Below the pieces are notes generated by a model. The model saw only the letters and a list, made by a program, of their open reading frames with translations. It did not search any database and had not been told where the DNA came from. A DNA stretch of 64,000 bases from Pelagibacterium nitratireducens (lineage in GTDB: Bacteria; Pseudomonadota; Alphaproteobacteria; Rhizobiales; Devosiaceae), in NCBI RefSeq assembly GCF_037044555.1, contig NZ_CP146275.1, positions 972,501-1,036,500 on the forward strand. The letters are read 5' to 3'. Made by a program: the position numbers and the translations under genes. Numbering within the stretch: the stretch's first letter is position 1; every line of letters begins with the position of its first letter. Of the stretch, positions 17,346 to 26,245 are shown in pieces.

Positions 17346-18647
17346 ATGGCCTATGATGCGCGTTCCGCCGTTCCGGCGCTGCCCACCCCTTCCGACCTCG
17401 CGCTTGCACGCCAGCTTGCGCCGCGCATCCGGTTTGCCCGCAATGAGCCGTTTTATCCTTCAAAGGTCGGCGTGACGGTTCTCGATGCGCCCGGCCAGTC
17501 GCCTTCGGCGCCCCTTGCCGTCACTTTCGAGCCCGGCGTCAAAAAGGTGATCGAATACGCGATCTGGTGGGATTGGGATATCCAGCATCTCTACGAACTC
17601 GAGCACATCTGGCTCAAGCTCGATGCCAGTGACGCTGTTGTCGGCGTCGACGCCAGCGCCCATGGCAAGCTCTATCCCATGGTTTCGGCCGATGGGGCAC
17701 TGCCGCTCGAAGAGGGGCGCGTTACCCTTTATTCCGAACCGGGAAAGCACGCCTTCCACGCCAGCGCCGATCCCATTGTTGAACGCCGCCAGTGGCTCAC
17801 GGCAAGCTGCACCTCGATGACCAGTGCGGGTCACGTTCTGATCAATGCCATGTTCGAAGACGTGTTCGCCACGATAACCGCCCAGGACCACCGGGCTGTG
17901 CGCCGTTATCTCCAGAACCGCGCGTTCATGCCGGCATTCGATTTCAGCACTGCCTTCGACCTTTCCACCCTCGATCACATCTCCTGGCCCGACCTGCACG
18001 CCTTTATCTGCCAGCGCGTGCCTGAGGTGCTCGCCCAGGTGCGTGCCGACCAGCCGCTCATCAAGGCTGTCCTGCTCGACAGCGGCGACACTCTCGTCGA
18101 TGAAGCAAGTGAGATTCGAGATAGCGATGGACACGTCATAGAGGCCGATCTCATTCCCGGCGCCATGGAAATGGTCGAAGCCCTGGCCCGCGAAGGCTAT
18201 CGCATCGTGCTGGTCGCCGACGGATCGGTGAAGAGCTTTGCCAATATTTTGGGCGGCCACGGGGTTTCGGCGTATTTCGAGGCCGAAATCATCTCCGAAG
18301 CGCAAGGGTGCGAAAAGCCTGCCGCGAAGATGTTTCTTGCTGCGCTCGCGGCGCTGGGGATCGACCCGACCGATGCCGCCGAAACGGTCATGGTCGGCAA
18401 TCACCTAGGCCGCGACGTCAAGGGCGCCAACGAGCTCGGGATCATCTCGATCTGGCAGAACTGGTCGCCCCGGCGCCACAAGACCCCCTTCGACGCCAGT
18501 GAGTTTCCCGCCTACACCATTTTCGCGCCGGGCGAACTCCCCACGCTGCTGGCGGAGATCGAGTGCGCCATGGGGCGCCGCTCCCGCAACCCGGCTATGG
18601 TCGATTTGCCGATGGGACTCGCAGACCGGGCAGTCCTCGAGGTTTAG
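17346..18647 (+). CDS. Two-domain protein: beta-rich N-terminal domain plus HAD-like hydrolase
   Basis: A 433-aa cytoplasmic protein. The C-terminal part (about 238-400) is HAD-like: motif I LLDSGDTL near 242-249, motif III Lys in CEKPAAKMF, motif IV VMVGNHLGRDVKGA. In motif I the usual second Asp of DxD is Gly (DSG), as in some HAD subgroups, so phosphatase activity is uncertain. The N-terminal 230 residues (IWWDWDIQHLYELEHIWLKL, then a Ser-Ala-His-Gly stretch and EPGKHAFHAS) faintly recall Vps62-type beta domains; I do not recognise them with confidence. An identical operator to that of the importer precedes it. Its stop codon lies in a hairpin loop. Confidence 0.75.
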   Translation: MAYDARSAVPALPTPSDLALARQLAPRIRFARNEPFYPSKVGVTVLDAPGQSPSAPLAVTFEPGVKKVIEYAIWWDWDIQHLYELEHIWLKLDASDAVVGVDASAHGKLYPMVSADGALPLEEGRVTLYSEPGKHAFHASADPIVERRQWLTASCTSMTSAGHVLINAMFEDVFATITAQDHRAVRRYLQNRAFMPAFDFSTAFDLSTLDHISWPDLHAFICQRVPEVLAQVRADQPLIKAVLLDSGDTLVDEASEIRDSDGHVIEADLIPGAMEMVEALAREGYRIVLVADGSVKSFANILGGHGVSAYFEAEIISEAQGCEKPAAKMFLAALAALGIDPTDAAETVMVGNHLGRDVKGANELGIISIWQNWSPRRHKTPFDASEFPAYTIFAPGELPTLLAEIECAMGRRSRNPAMVDLPMGLADRAVLEV

Positions 18648-18661
18648 CCTCGAGGACTGCC
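18629..18661. terminator. Perfect 14-bp hairpin enclosing the stop codon
   Basis: GGCAGTCCTCGAGG, loop TTTAG, CCTCGAGGACTGCC. The TAG stop of the HAD gene is in the loop. No T-run follows, but the site lies between convergent genes and probably acts as a bidirectional terminator or 3'-end stabiliser. Confidence 0.7.
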
Positions 18662-18706
18662 GAAATACCCAGGAGGAGCCTTCGGCTGGCGATCGCCCCC
18701 ATTGGG

Positions 18707-19615
18707 CTATCGTCGGACCCAGCGTCCGCCTTCGCCCTCGTGTAAATGACCGGCCCCGGCCTGCTCCCATGCGGCCTGGGCAATGCCGCGGTCGGCCGGC
18801 TGCAAGGAGGTCTGGCCGGCGTTTTCGGTCGAGAGCACGGAAGCCTTGAGCAGTTGCGAATAGGGGTGCTCGGGTTGCTCCAGAATCGGTTTTGCCGGCC
18901 CCATCTCCACGACATGGCCCTGCTGCATGATCATGATGCGATCCGAAATATAGTAGGCCGTCGCAAGATCGTGCGTGATGTAGATCACCGAGACGCCGAA
19001 TGTGTCGCGCAAATCGCGCAGCAGATTGACGATCGACATGCGCAGGGAAGCGTCCACCATCGACACGGGCTCGTCGGCGATCAGAAGAGCTGGTTCGGGA
19101 ATGAGCGCACGCGCAATGGCCACCCGCTGGAGTTGGCCGCCCGACAACTCATGGGCATAGCGGCCGGCGATTTCCCTAAGGCTCAGTCCCACCTTCTGAA
19201 GGGCCGAATCCATTGCGGCGTCGATCTGATCGGGTTCGGACACACCCAGCAGCGTCTGCGCTGTGGAGCGCAGATAGCCATCGACCTGCTTGAGGGGGTT
19301 GAAGGCCTCGAACGGATTTTGAAAGACCGGTTGCAGGCGTTTCATGAAGGCAAGGCGTTGGCTGCGCGACAAGCTGTCGGAAACCTCCTGTCCGTCGAAG
19401 GTGATGGCGCCCGAGTTCGGTGTCTCGAGCCCGAGGATCATCCGTGCCAGCGTCGTCTTTCCCGATCCCGATTCCCCGATGATCGTGAAGATTTCCGCGG
19501 TATCGGCCGACAGGGCGAAACTCACATCGCTTACGGCGTGGACCACGTCCCGCGAGAACAATCCGCCCATGGCAAAGTGCTTTGAGACGCCGGCAACGTT
19601 GAGAAGCTCCTTCAT
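18707..19615 (-). CDS. ABC transporter ATP-binding protein, DppF/OppF type
   Basis: A 302-aa ATPase subunit: Walker A GESGSGKTT, signature LSGGQLQRV, Walker B LLIADEPVSMVD, switch His in ITHDLATAYY. It ends without the usual long Cys-rich tail (QPADRGIAQAAW), shorter than most OppF. Start ATG 19615 overlaps the stop of the DppD-type gene by ATGA. It is the last gene of the second Dpp-type importer, 58 bases from the convergent HAD gene. Confidence 0.93.
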   Translation of the reverse strand: MKELLNVAGVSKHFAMGGLFSRDVVHAVSDVSFALSADTAEIFTIIGESGSGKTTLARMILGLETPNSGAITFDGQEVSDSLSRSQRLAFMKRLQPVFQNPFEAFNPLKQVDGYLRSTAQTLLGVSEPDQIDAAMDSALQKVGLSLREIAGRYAHELSGGQLQRVAIARALIPEPALLIADEPVSMVDASLRMSIVNLLRDLRDTFGVSVIYITHDLATAYYISDRIMIMQQGHVVEMGPAKPILEQPEHPYSQLLKASVLSTENAGQTSLQPADRGIAQAAWEQAGAGHLHEGEGGRWVRR

Positions 19616-20652
19616 GCCGCACCTTCCGATTGCCGGATTGCCAGTGAATCGGGCGGGCCCACCTCGTCGCTGCGCCAGCATGCGGAGCGATGATCGGCTC
19701 CCACCGTTTCGAGTGGCGGGGTCTGCTTTTTGCATTTTTCGATGGCCATGGGGCAGCGGGGATGGAAGCGGCAGCCCTGAGGCGGGTCGGCCAGATTGGG
19801 CGGTCGGCCCTCGAGCGACACCCGGGGTGCGGAATCGCCGATCCTTGGAAGGCTGCCCACAAGATGAGCCGTGTAAGGGTGCCTGGGCGCTTCGAACAGC
19901 GTACGGGTGGGGCCTTCTTCGACCAGTCGCCCCGCATAGATGATCCCGATACGGTCGGCGATATTGGCGTGAACGCCCATGTCATGGGTCACGAACACCA
20001 CCGATGAGCCCATTTCGCGCTGCACGTTGTGGATCATCGCCAGCACGTCTTTCTGGACGACCACGTCCAGCGCCGTCGTCGGTTCATCGGCGATGATGAA
20101 GTTGGGGCGGCACACCGTTGCGAGCGCGATGATGATGCGCTGGCGCATGCCGCCCGAAAGCTGGTGCGGATAGGCGTCGAGGACATTGGGCGACAGGCCG
20201 AGCCGCTCCAGATGGGCCTCGATGGCTGCCTGGAACTCGGTCTTGGGCAGCCCCATGGGCCGGAAGGCGAAGTCGTGAAACGAATGCCTTATACGCCGAA
20301 CCGGATTGAGCAGGCTCATCGAGCCCTGCATGATGTAGGAGAGGTTCTTCCAGCGGATGGCATCCACTTCGGCCTTGCTGGCCTTGTAGGGATCGATCAC
20401 CTTGTCCCCGAAGGTAAAGGTCATCGATCCGTCCACGATCCGCAGGGGCGGCCGGATGGCTGCGGCGAAAGTCTTGATGAGCGAGGTTTTGCCCGACGAG
20501 CTTTCGCCGGCGATTCCGTACACCTCGTTTTCGCGAATGGTGAGCGTGATGTCGTCAACGGCCCGCACCTCGCGGTCGATGCCGAAATAGGCCATCTGGT
20601 AGTAGGCTTTGAGGCCCTTTACGGTCAGAACGGGTTTTGCCGTTTCCATCAT
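19612..20652 (-). CDS. ABC transporter ATP-binding protein, DppD/OppD type
   Basis: A 346-aa ATPase with Walker A GESSSGKTS, signature LSGGMRQR, Walker [13 protein letters not shown], and the family C-terminal region HPYTAHLVGSLP with CRFHPRCPMAIEKC. The start codon ATG 20652 (followed by a second ATG) overlaps the stop of the DppC-type gene. Longer in-frame starts would run into the permease gene and were rejected. Substrate context is arabinofuranosides (see binding protein). Confidence 0.93.
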   Translation of the reverse strand: MMETAKPVLTVKGLKAYYQMAYFGIDREVRAVDDITLTIRENEVYGIAGESSSGKTSLIKTFAAAIRPPLRIVDGSMTFTFGDKVIDPYKASKAEVDAIRWKNLSYIMQGSMSLLNPVRRIRHSFHDFAFRPMGLPKTEFQAAIEAHLERLGLSPNVLDAYPHQLSGGMRQRIIIALATVCRPNFIIADEPTTALDVVVQKDVLAMIHNVQREMGSSVVFVTHDMGVHANIADRIGIIYAGRLVEEGPTRTLFEAPRHPYTAHLVGSLPRIGDSAPRVSLEGRPPNLADPPQGCRFHPRCPMAIEKCKKQTPPLETVGADHRSACWRSDEVGPPDSLAIRQSEGAA

Positions 20653-21509
20653 TGACCTCCCATGCGCCGCAGCCGCGACCGCGGATCTATGTACTCGTTC
20701 ATGGAGACAGCCAGAAGGAACAGTCCCAGGAACGTCAGGACGATCAGGATCACGGGAATGATGATCCACCACCAGGCACCCACGACCATGGCCGAATGAT
20801 TGTTGGCCCAATAGAGCGTTGTGCCGATGGTGGGGTTGTTGATGTTGGTAAAGCCCAGAACGCCCAGTGTGACCTCGAAACCGATCGACCAGATCATGTT
20901 GGCCATGGCCGTTGAGAACACGATGGGCATCACATAGGGCAGATGTTCCTGAAACATGATGCGGGACGGCGCCATGCCGGCAAAGACCGCGTGCCGCGTG
21001 AACTCGCGGTGACGCAGCCCGAGTGCGACCGAACGGATGAGACGAGCGTCGAACGGCCAGCCCAGGGCCGCCATCACCAGCGCCAGCGTATAGGTGTTGA
21101 GGTCACCGCGGAGCACGAAGTAAAAGAGGATAAGGATGGGGAAGATGGGAATGGCCACGAAGATGTCGGCGAAAAACATCAGCACCCGATCGACCCAACC
21201 GCCCATGTAGCCGGCGAGCAGTCCGACTGTGATCGAAATGATGCGGCTCAGGATTGCCACGATGAGACCGAAGGTCAGCGTGCTGCGGAACGCGTAGCTG
21301 AGATTCCAGAAAAGATCCTGGCCGCGCGAGTTGGTTCCGAACCAGAATTGGGCGCTGGGCGGCTGATCGGGAAAGACCACGTAGATTTCATTGGGCGGGT
21401 AAGGTGAGAAAAAGCTGAGCAGCGCGAATATGGTGATCACGCCCACCAGCACGACGCCTATGGCGAACTCGATGTTGTAGCGGATGAGATCCTTGAAAAC
21501 GGAGAACAT
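20649..21509 (-). CDS. ABC transporter permease, DppC type
   Basis: A 286-aa permease of the oligopeptide family. The first helix is at about 12-35, then GTNSRGQDLFWNL in the periplasmic loop and the EAA-type loop RHAVFAGMAPSRIMFQEH. Its length is usual for DppC and it lacks the large insert of the first importer's DppC (11732-12907). It is 3 bases from the DppB-type gene and overlaps the ATPase gene by 4. Confidence 0.92.
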   Translation of the reverse strand: MFSVFKDLIRYNIEFAIGVVLVGVITIFALLSFFSPYPPNEIYVVFPDQPPSAQFWFGTNSRGQDLFWNLSYAFRSTLTFGLIVAILSRIISITVGLLAGYMGGWVDRVLMFFADIFVAIPIFPILILFYFVLRGDLNTYTLALVMAALGWPFDARLIRSVALGLRHREFTRHAVFAGMAPSRIMFQEHLPYVMPIVFSTAMANMIWSIGFEVTLGVLGFTNINNPTIGTTLYWANNHSAMVVGAWWWIIIPVILIVLTFLGLFLLAVSMNEYIDPRSRLRRMGGQ

Positions 21510-21512
21510 TGC

Positions 21513-22517
21513 TCAGCTCACCCTTATGCGCGGATCAAGGAAGGGGTGCACGAGATCGATGAGAAAGATTGCCGTCGCCACCGCGATCACCGATATGCAC
21601 GACACAGCCAGCACCAGGGTCGTATCTCCGCCGTTGACAGCCCGGATCAAAAGGCTTCCAAGCCCGGGATAGGCGAAAACCTGCTCGGTGATGATGGTCC
21701 CGGAAAAAATCTGCCCCAGAGCCATGGCGAGCGCCGTCAGTTGCGGCACGAGCGCGTTGCGGATCACATAGGACGATACGATCCTGCCTTCCTTGACGCC
21801 GGCAAGCTCGGCGTAGGTCACATAATCTTCGGTGATGATGTTGGACACCAGGGACCGCATGCCCAGGAACCACAACCCCAGACCGGTGATGACGAGCGAG
21901 AGTGCGGGAAGGATGGCGTGGTGAAGGACTGAAAGCACAAATTGCAGCGACCAGCCGGGGCGCACATTCATCGCAAAGCCGCCGCTGATGGGAAGGACCG
22001 GCCACAAATAGCCGAAGACGATAACCATCAGAAAGGCGACGATGTAGTAGGGAATGGGCTGGATGCCGATAGCGACGATGCCGACACCCTTGAGCACGCG
22101 CGAGTTCTGGTAATAGCCGGCCAGCCCGCCCAGAATGTTGCCCAAGATCCATGTGAACACGATTGAAACGAGCAGCAGTCCCGCCGTCCAGGGCAGGGCA
22201 AGCATGATCAGTTCCATCGCCGGGGTGGGATATGCGATCAGGGATGGGCCGAAATCGCCGGTGAACAATCGCACCCAGAAATTGAGGTATTGTTCGAATA
22301 GCGGCATGTTGACCCCGAACAGTTCTTCGTAAGTCGCGCGCAGCGAGGCGATGGCCGTCGGGCTCATGCTGGATTGATTTGAAACGCGCGCGATGATGGT
22401 TTCCACCGCGCTGATCGGGCTGAGCTTGGCAATGAAAAATGCCAGCGAGGTCCCGGCAAACACGACTGCCGCAAGCTGCAGCAACCGCTTGAACACGAAA
22501 ATCAAATATCCCTTCAT
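21513..22517 (-). CDS. ABC transporter permease, DppB type
   Basis: A 334-aa DppB-type permease: first helix at about 8-30, a long periplasmic segment to about 100, EAA-type loop YAELAGVKEGRIVSSYVIRN, and a C-terminal helix before DPRIRVS. The 64-base spacer to the upstream binding protein gene holds a perfect ten-base hairpin. Confidence 0.93.
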   Translation of the reverse strand: MKGYLIFVFKRLLQLAAVVFAGTSLAFFIAKLSPISAVETIIARVSNQSSMSPTAIASLRATYEELFGVNMPLFEQYLNFWVRLFTGDFGPSLIAYPTPAMELIMLALPWTAGLLLVSIVFTWILGNILGGLAGYYQNSRVLKGVGIVAIGIQPIPYYIVAFLMVIVFGYLWPVLPISGGFAMNVRPGWSLQFVLSVLHHAILPALSLVITGLGLWFLGMRSLVSNIITEDYVTYAELAGVKEGRIVSSYVIRNALVPQLTALAMALGQIFSGTIITEQVFAYPGLGSLLIRAVNGGDTTLVLAVSCISVIAVATAIFLIDLVHPFLDPRIRVS

Positions 22518-22550
22518 CGGCCCGTTCGTTCTGTTGGAAGGGTCGGGAAT

Positions 22551-22574
22551 GGCGCCCGGCCTGAGCCGGGCGCC
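22551..22574 (-). repeat. Intercistronic hairpin between binding-protein and DppB genes
   Basis: GGCGCCCGGC, loop CTGA, GCCGGGCGCC: a perfect ten-base stem, with no T-run, eight bases after the binding-protein stop. Same position and design as at 13932-13955. Confidence 0.65.
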
Positions 22575-22581
22575 ACGGGAA

Positions 22582-24492
22582 TTACTCGTCGCCCGTCGCG
22601 GTCAACTGGGTCAGGATGTACCTGGAGTTGGCCCAGTTGTTGACGATGTTGGCATAGGGACGTTCTTCAGCGGTCGGGAAGCCCGTCCAGTACCGGGTAT
22701 CGTAGGCGGCAAAGACGTTATAGGCCATTACCGGAATGATCGGCATTTCATCGACCATCAGCTCGACGAAATCACGGCCGAGTTCGAGGTTTTCCTCCGA
22801 GGTGAACTCGGTGACGCGGATCTGCTCGATGATGGAATCCAGCTCATCATTGGACCAGCGCTGCCAGTTGCGGGCCGGCTGGCGTTCACCGGGCTCGACC
22901 AGATATTCGGAGTGCCAGGAGTCGATGAAAAAGCTCAAATCCGGATCGCCGCCCCAGGTTTCGATCGACCATGCGGTGGCCGCTTCGAAATCGCCCAGCG
23001 GCAGGGTCTGGGGAAACATCTGAGGATCGGCTTCTGCCGTCACATTGACGCCCGCCTGGGTCCACTGCTGGGCAATCATGGTGCCCATGCGATTGATCAC
23101 ACCTTCGGGGAAGGTCTTGATCGTGAACGCGAAGGGCTGTCCGTCCGGCATCATCCACTGGTTGCCCTCGCGGGTGAAGCCGGCGCTTTCGAGCAGCGCG
23201 GCGGCGGCCTCGAGGTCTTGCTTCCACCAGCCATAGCCAAAGGCTGTGCGGATGGCGTCTGGATCGGTGGGCACGTCCTCGAACTGGCCAGAGACCATCT
23301 GGGCGATCTGGCTGCCGATCTCCGGATCGTAGGGCTGGGTGGTCTCGCCATTGCCCAGATCAAGTTCGTAATTGGTCAGCCATTCCTGCATGGGCCCGTG
23401 ATAGTCGGACGGATGCGTGCCGGTGGGCGGCACGGCGATGGCCGACAGCGTTGCGGCGCCGCGATAGGAGGCGATGGCGATCTGACGCGCGTCGAGCATC
23501 AGTGCCAGGGCCCAGCGGACGCGCTTGTCCTGGAACATCTCGTTCTGGTTGTTGAAGATGATCATGGGCAGGGTGGGATCGGGGTGGGCATAGGGAAAGC
23601 CCGGGAACCAGCCGCGCGCCGTATCCGATTGCTCGACCAGCGAGAACATGGCCTCCGGGGTGAGGTCATGGATCATGTCGAGATTGCCATTGACCATCTC
23701 GATAAGCCGGTTGTCGGTCGAGGGGATGCTGCGATAGATCACATATTGCGGCCCGGGCTCGCCATACTGGGCCATCGTGGTGCGATCCCAATCCTCACGC
23801 TTTTCCCAGATATACCAGAACCCGTTCGGGTCGAACGAATGCAGCGTGTAGGGGCCCAGCCCCACCGGGGGGTTGAAGTCATAGGACATCACGTCGTCGA
23901 TGCCGGCAAATACATGTTCGGGCATGATCCACGCGCCGTTCCAGCGGACCGAGAAGGTCGTGTGAAAGCGTGAATTGGGCTGGTTGAGCTCGAAGCGGAC
24001 CGTATAGTCATCGACCGCTTCCACGCTCGCCACGTTTTCCGTGAACGTGGCGCTCCAACCCATCCCCGGGGTTTCGATCTGCGTTTCGACGGTAAACACG
24101 ATGTCTTCGGCGGTGAATTCCTCGCCGTCGCTCCAATATATTCCTTCGCGCAGATTCACGGTCATTTCCGTGAAATCTTCGTTGTACTGCCAAGGCTCAC
24201 TGGCAAGGCTGTTATAGAGCGAACCGTCCAGCCCCTCGTCGGGATCGATGTACCACAGGGTGTCCATCATGAGTTGCTGGAGGCCTGTCGAAAGGCCGCC
24301 GCCGCTGCCGGGAATCCAGATGTTGAACATCGATGGATTGGTTGCGGCTTGTTCGGGGTTCTGAATGATCAGTGTCTGTTCGCGTGGCAGTTCCTGCATT
24401 GGTGGCGCGCTTTCCTCCTGCGCCATAATCTGTCCAGGTATCATGCCGGCCATGAGGCCAGCCGATGCCAGCAGCACCTTCCAGCTATCCAT
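22582..24492 (-). CDS. ABC transporter substrate-binding protein, family 5 (candidate arabinoside binder)
   Basis: Periplasmic binding protein of 636 aa. Signal peptide 1-25 (ends GQIMAQ), then SBP family 5 with block TVNLREGIYWSDGEEFTAED. A GGGAGGAG ribosome-binding site precedes the ATG. The mature chain is acidic. It heads the operon 24492-18707. Its upstream region shares a 12-base box with the promoter of the adjacent GH51 arabinofuranosidase, so its ligand may be an arabino-oligosaccharide rather than a peptide; that is inference from context. Confidence 0.92.
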   Translation of the reverse strand: MDSWKVLLASAGLMAGMIPGQIMAQEESAPPMQELPREQTLIIQNPEQAATNPSMFNIWIPGSGGGLSTGLQQLMMDTLWYIDPDEGLDGSLYNSLASEPWQYNEDFTEMTVNLREGIYWSDGEEFTAEDIVFTVETQIETPGMGWSATFTENVASVEAVDDYTVRFELNQPNSRFHTTFSVRWNGAWIMPEHVFAGIDDVMSYDFNPPVGLGPYTLHSFDPNGFWYIWEKREDWDRTTMAQYGEPGPQYVIYRSIPSTDNRLIEMVNGNLDMIHDLTPEAMFSLVEQSDTARGWFPGFPYAHPDPTLPMIIFNNQNEMFQDKRVRWALALMLDARQIAIASYRGAATLSAIAVPPTGTHPSDYHGPMQEWLTNYELDLGNGETTQPYDPEIGSQIAQMVSGQFEDVPTDPDAIRTAFGYGWWKQDLEAAAALLESAGFTREGNQWMMPDGQPFAFTIKTFPEGVINRMGTMIAQQWTQAGVNVTAEADPQMFPQTLPLGDFEAATAWSIETWGGDPDLSFFIDSWHSEYLVEPGERQPARNWQRWSNDELDSIIEQIRVTEFTSEENLELGRDFVELMVDEMPIIPVMAYNVFAAYDTRYWTGFPTAEERPYANIVNNWANSRYILTQLTATGDE

Positions 24493-24570
24493 AGTCTCCT
24501 CCCTTTATGAAAAAGCGCTCCTCCGCGCTCCCGCAGTTATGCTACCTTAGTCGAAGTATCTGTCAACATG

Positions 24571-24588
24571 TTATATGATATAAATCCA
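24571..24588. promoter_or_regulatory. Operator-like palindrome and shared box before the family-5 binding protein
   Basis: TTATAT-G-ATATAA (24571-24583) overlaps GATATAAATCCA (24577-24588). The reverse complement of the latter, TGGATTTATATC, occurs at 26162-26173 before the arabinofuranosidase gene. AT-rich in a GC-rich region, 80 bases from the gene start: a likely binding site of the regulator at 26246-27175. Confidence 0.55.
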
Positions 24589-24625
24589 ACAAATGGATAT
24601 ACATTCCCCTGGCGGCAGGCGCCCT

Positions 24626-26134
24626 TTAGCGGCCCAACCGGATCATCTGATAGGAATAGGGGGGTAGCGAAACGGACAGTTTGCCATCGGCCAGTTTGGC
24701 GCCTGCGCCCTGTTTCGGTGCGACGTCGTCCTGGTGATCGCGGGTGTTGGTGGCCTGCAAATCGTCATGGACCATCATCTGGTGGTCGATGATGCGCATT
24801 CCGGGAAAGCCGATCATGTCGATATCGAGGTCGACGGCTTCGTCGGGGTGGCGGCATACGGCAAAGATCGTGACGCCATCGTCCTCGGTGTGGACGGCCG
24901 CAACGTCGGCATAGGCCACGCCTGCATACTGCTCACTGTCATAGGTGGGGCAGCTTATTGCCAGATCCAGGGCCGTTCCACGTCCGAACCGTGAGGCGAA
25001 ATAATAGGGGTAATAGATCGTCTGGCGCCATGCGGGCCCGCCGCGTTCGGTCATGATGGGGGCGATGACGTTTACGAGCTGGGCGATGCAGGCGATCTTG
25101 ACCACGTTTGAGCGGCGGATAAACGTGTTGATGATCAACCCGACCTGCAGCACGTCCTCGAAATTGTAGATGTCTTCGAGAAGCGCCGGGGCGTGGGGCC
25201 AGCCATCGCCGCCGTTCAGAATTTGGCGGTCCTGCTGGTTTGAATGATACCAGACGTTCCACTCGTCGAACGAAATGTAGATGTCCTTGTCGGATCGACG
25301 CTTCGCCTTGACGAACTGTATGACGCCGGCAACCGTATCGATATAGGTTTCGAGTTTGTGGGTGAGGGCGAGATAGTTTCCGGTCTTTTTTTCGTGATTG
25401 GCGAAATACATGTGAAGGGAAATGTAGTCGACCACATCATAGGTGTGCTCGAGCACCGTTGCTTCCCAGTCGGGATAGGTCGGCATTCCCGAATGGCTCG
25501 ATCCGCACACGACGAGTTCGAGGCTTGAGTCAAAGGCGCGGATGGCCTTGGCGGTCTCGGCGGCCAGCCTGCCATACTCGGCCGCGTCCTTGTGGCCGAT
25601 CTGCCAGGGGCCGTCCATTTCGTTGCCCAGACACCAGAGCTTGACGTTCCAGGGTTCTTCCTGGCCGTTCTGGCGTCGCAGGTCGCTCCAATAGCTGCCG
25701 CCGGGGTGGTTGACGTATTCAACGAAATTGCGCGCGGCATCGAGCCCGCGTGAGCCCAAATTGACCGCCAGCATCATCTCGGTGCCCACGCTCTTGCACC
25801 AATCGGCAAATTCATGGATTCCCACCTCGTTGCTCTCGGAGGTGTGCCAAGCCAGATCGAGGCGAACGGGCCTGTCCTGCTTGGGGCCGATGCCGTCTTC
25901 CCAATTGTAGGCCGAAACGAAGTTGCCGCCGGGGTAGCGCACGACCGGAACGTCAAGCTCCTTGATGAGATCGACCACGTCGCCGCGCATGCCGTCGGTA
26001 TCGGCCGTCGGGTGATCGGGCTCGTAGATGCCGGAATAAATGGCGCGGCCAAGATGTTCGAGAAACGCTCCGTAGATGCGTTTGTCGATCTTGCTGATCG
26101 TAAACTCGCGATGCGCCGTTGCCGTCGCCTTCAT
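24626..26134 (-). CDS. Alpha-N-arabinofuranosidase, GH51
   Basis: A 502-aa intracellular glycoside hydrolase that releases terminal L-arabinofuranose from arabino-oligosaccharides. Acid/base Glu172 is in CLGNEMDGPW and nucleophile Glu291 in FDEWNVW; the N-terminal RRIYGAFLEHLGRAIYSGIYE-type block of the GH51 barrel and a C-terminal beta-sandwich are present. No signal peptide, so substrates must be imported, consistent with the adjacent importer. I chose ATG 26134: GGGAGG stands about six bases upstream, while the alternative ATG 26140 is directly against that site. Confidence 0.95.
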   Translation of the reverse strand: MKATATAHREFTISKIDKRIYGAFLEHLGRAIYSGIYEPDHPTADTDGMRGDVVDLIKELDVPVVRYPGGNFVSAYNWEDGIGPKQDRPVRLDLAWHTSESNEVGIHEFADWCKSVGTEMMLAVNLGSRGLDAARNFVEYVNHPGGSYWSDLRRQNGQEEPWNVKLWCLGNEMDGPWQIGHKDAAEYGRLAAETAKAIRAFDSSLELVVCGSSHSGMPTYPDWEATVLEHTYDVVDYISLHMYFANHEKKTGNYLALTHKLETYIDTVAGVIQFVKAKRRSDKDIYISFDEWNVWYHSNQQDRQILNGGDGWPHAPALLEDIYNFEDVLQVGLIINTFIRRSNVVKIACIAQLVNVIAPIMTERGGPAWRQTIYYPYYFASRFGRGTALDLAISCPTYDSEQYAGVAYADVAAVHTEDDGVTIFAVCRHPDEAVDLDIDMIGFPGMRIIDHQMMVHDDLQATNTRDHQDDVAPKQGAGAKLADGKLSVSLPPYSYQMIRLGR

Positions 26135-26153
26135 GGCCATCCTCCCTCGAATC

Positions 26154-26175
26154 CCGATATCTGGATTTATATCGG
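26154..26175. promoter_or_regulatory. Operator-like palindrome upstream of the GH51 gene
   Basis: CCGATAT, eight-base spacer, ATATCGG: perfect seven-base arms, 20 bases before the gene start. It contains TGGATTTATATC, shared (inverted) with 24577-24588. Likely site of the ArsR-type regulator next door. Confidence 0.55.
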
Positions 26176-26245
26176 AAAAGATGATGGTAATAGCCGTGCT
26201 TGTCAACGCCCTGAATGGGCCTTTGAAACCAAACTTCGGGTAGTC

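Noticed and set aside
22393..23973. 526-codon open frame on the plus strand
   Set aside because: Antisense to a well-defined binding protein; Gly/Asp/His-rich translation without domains.
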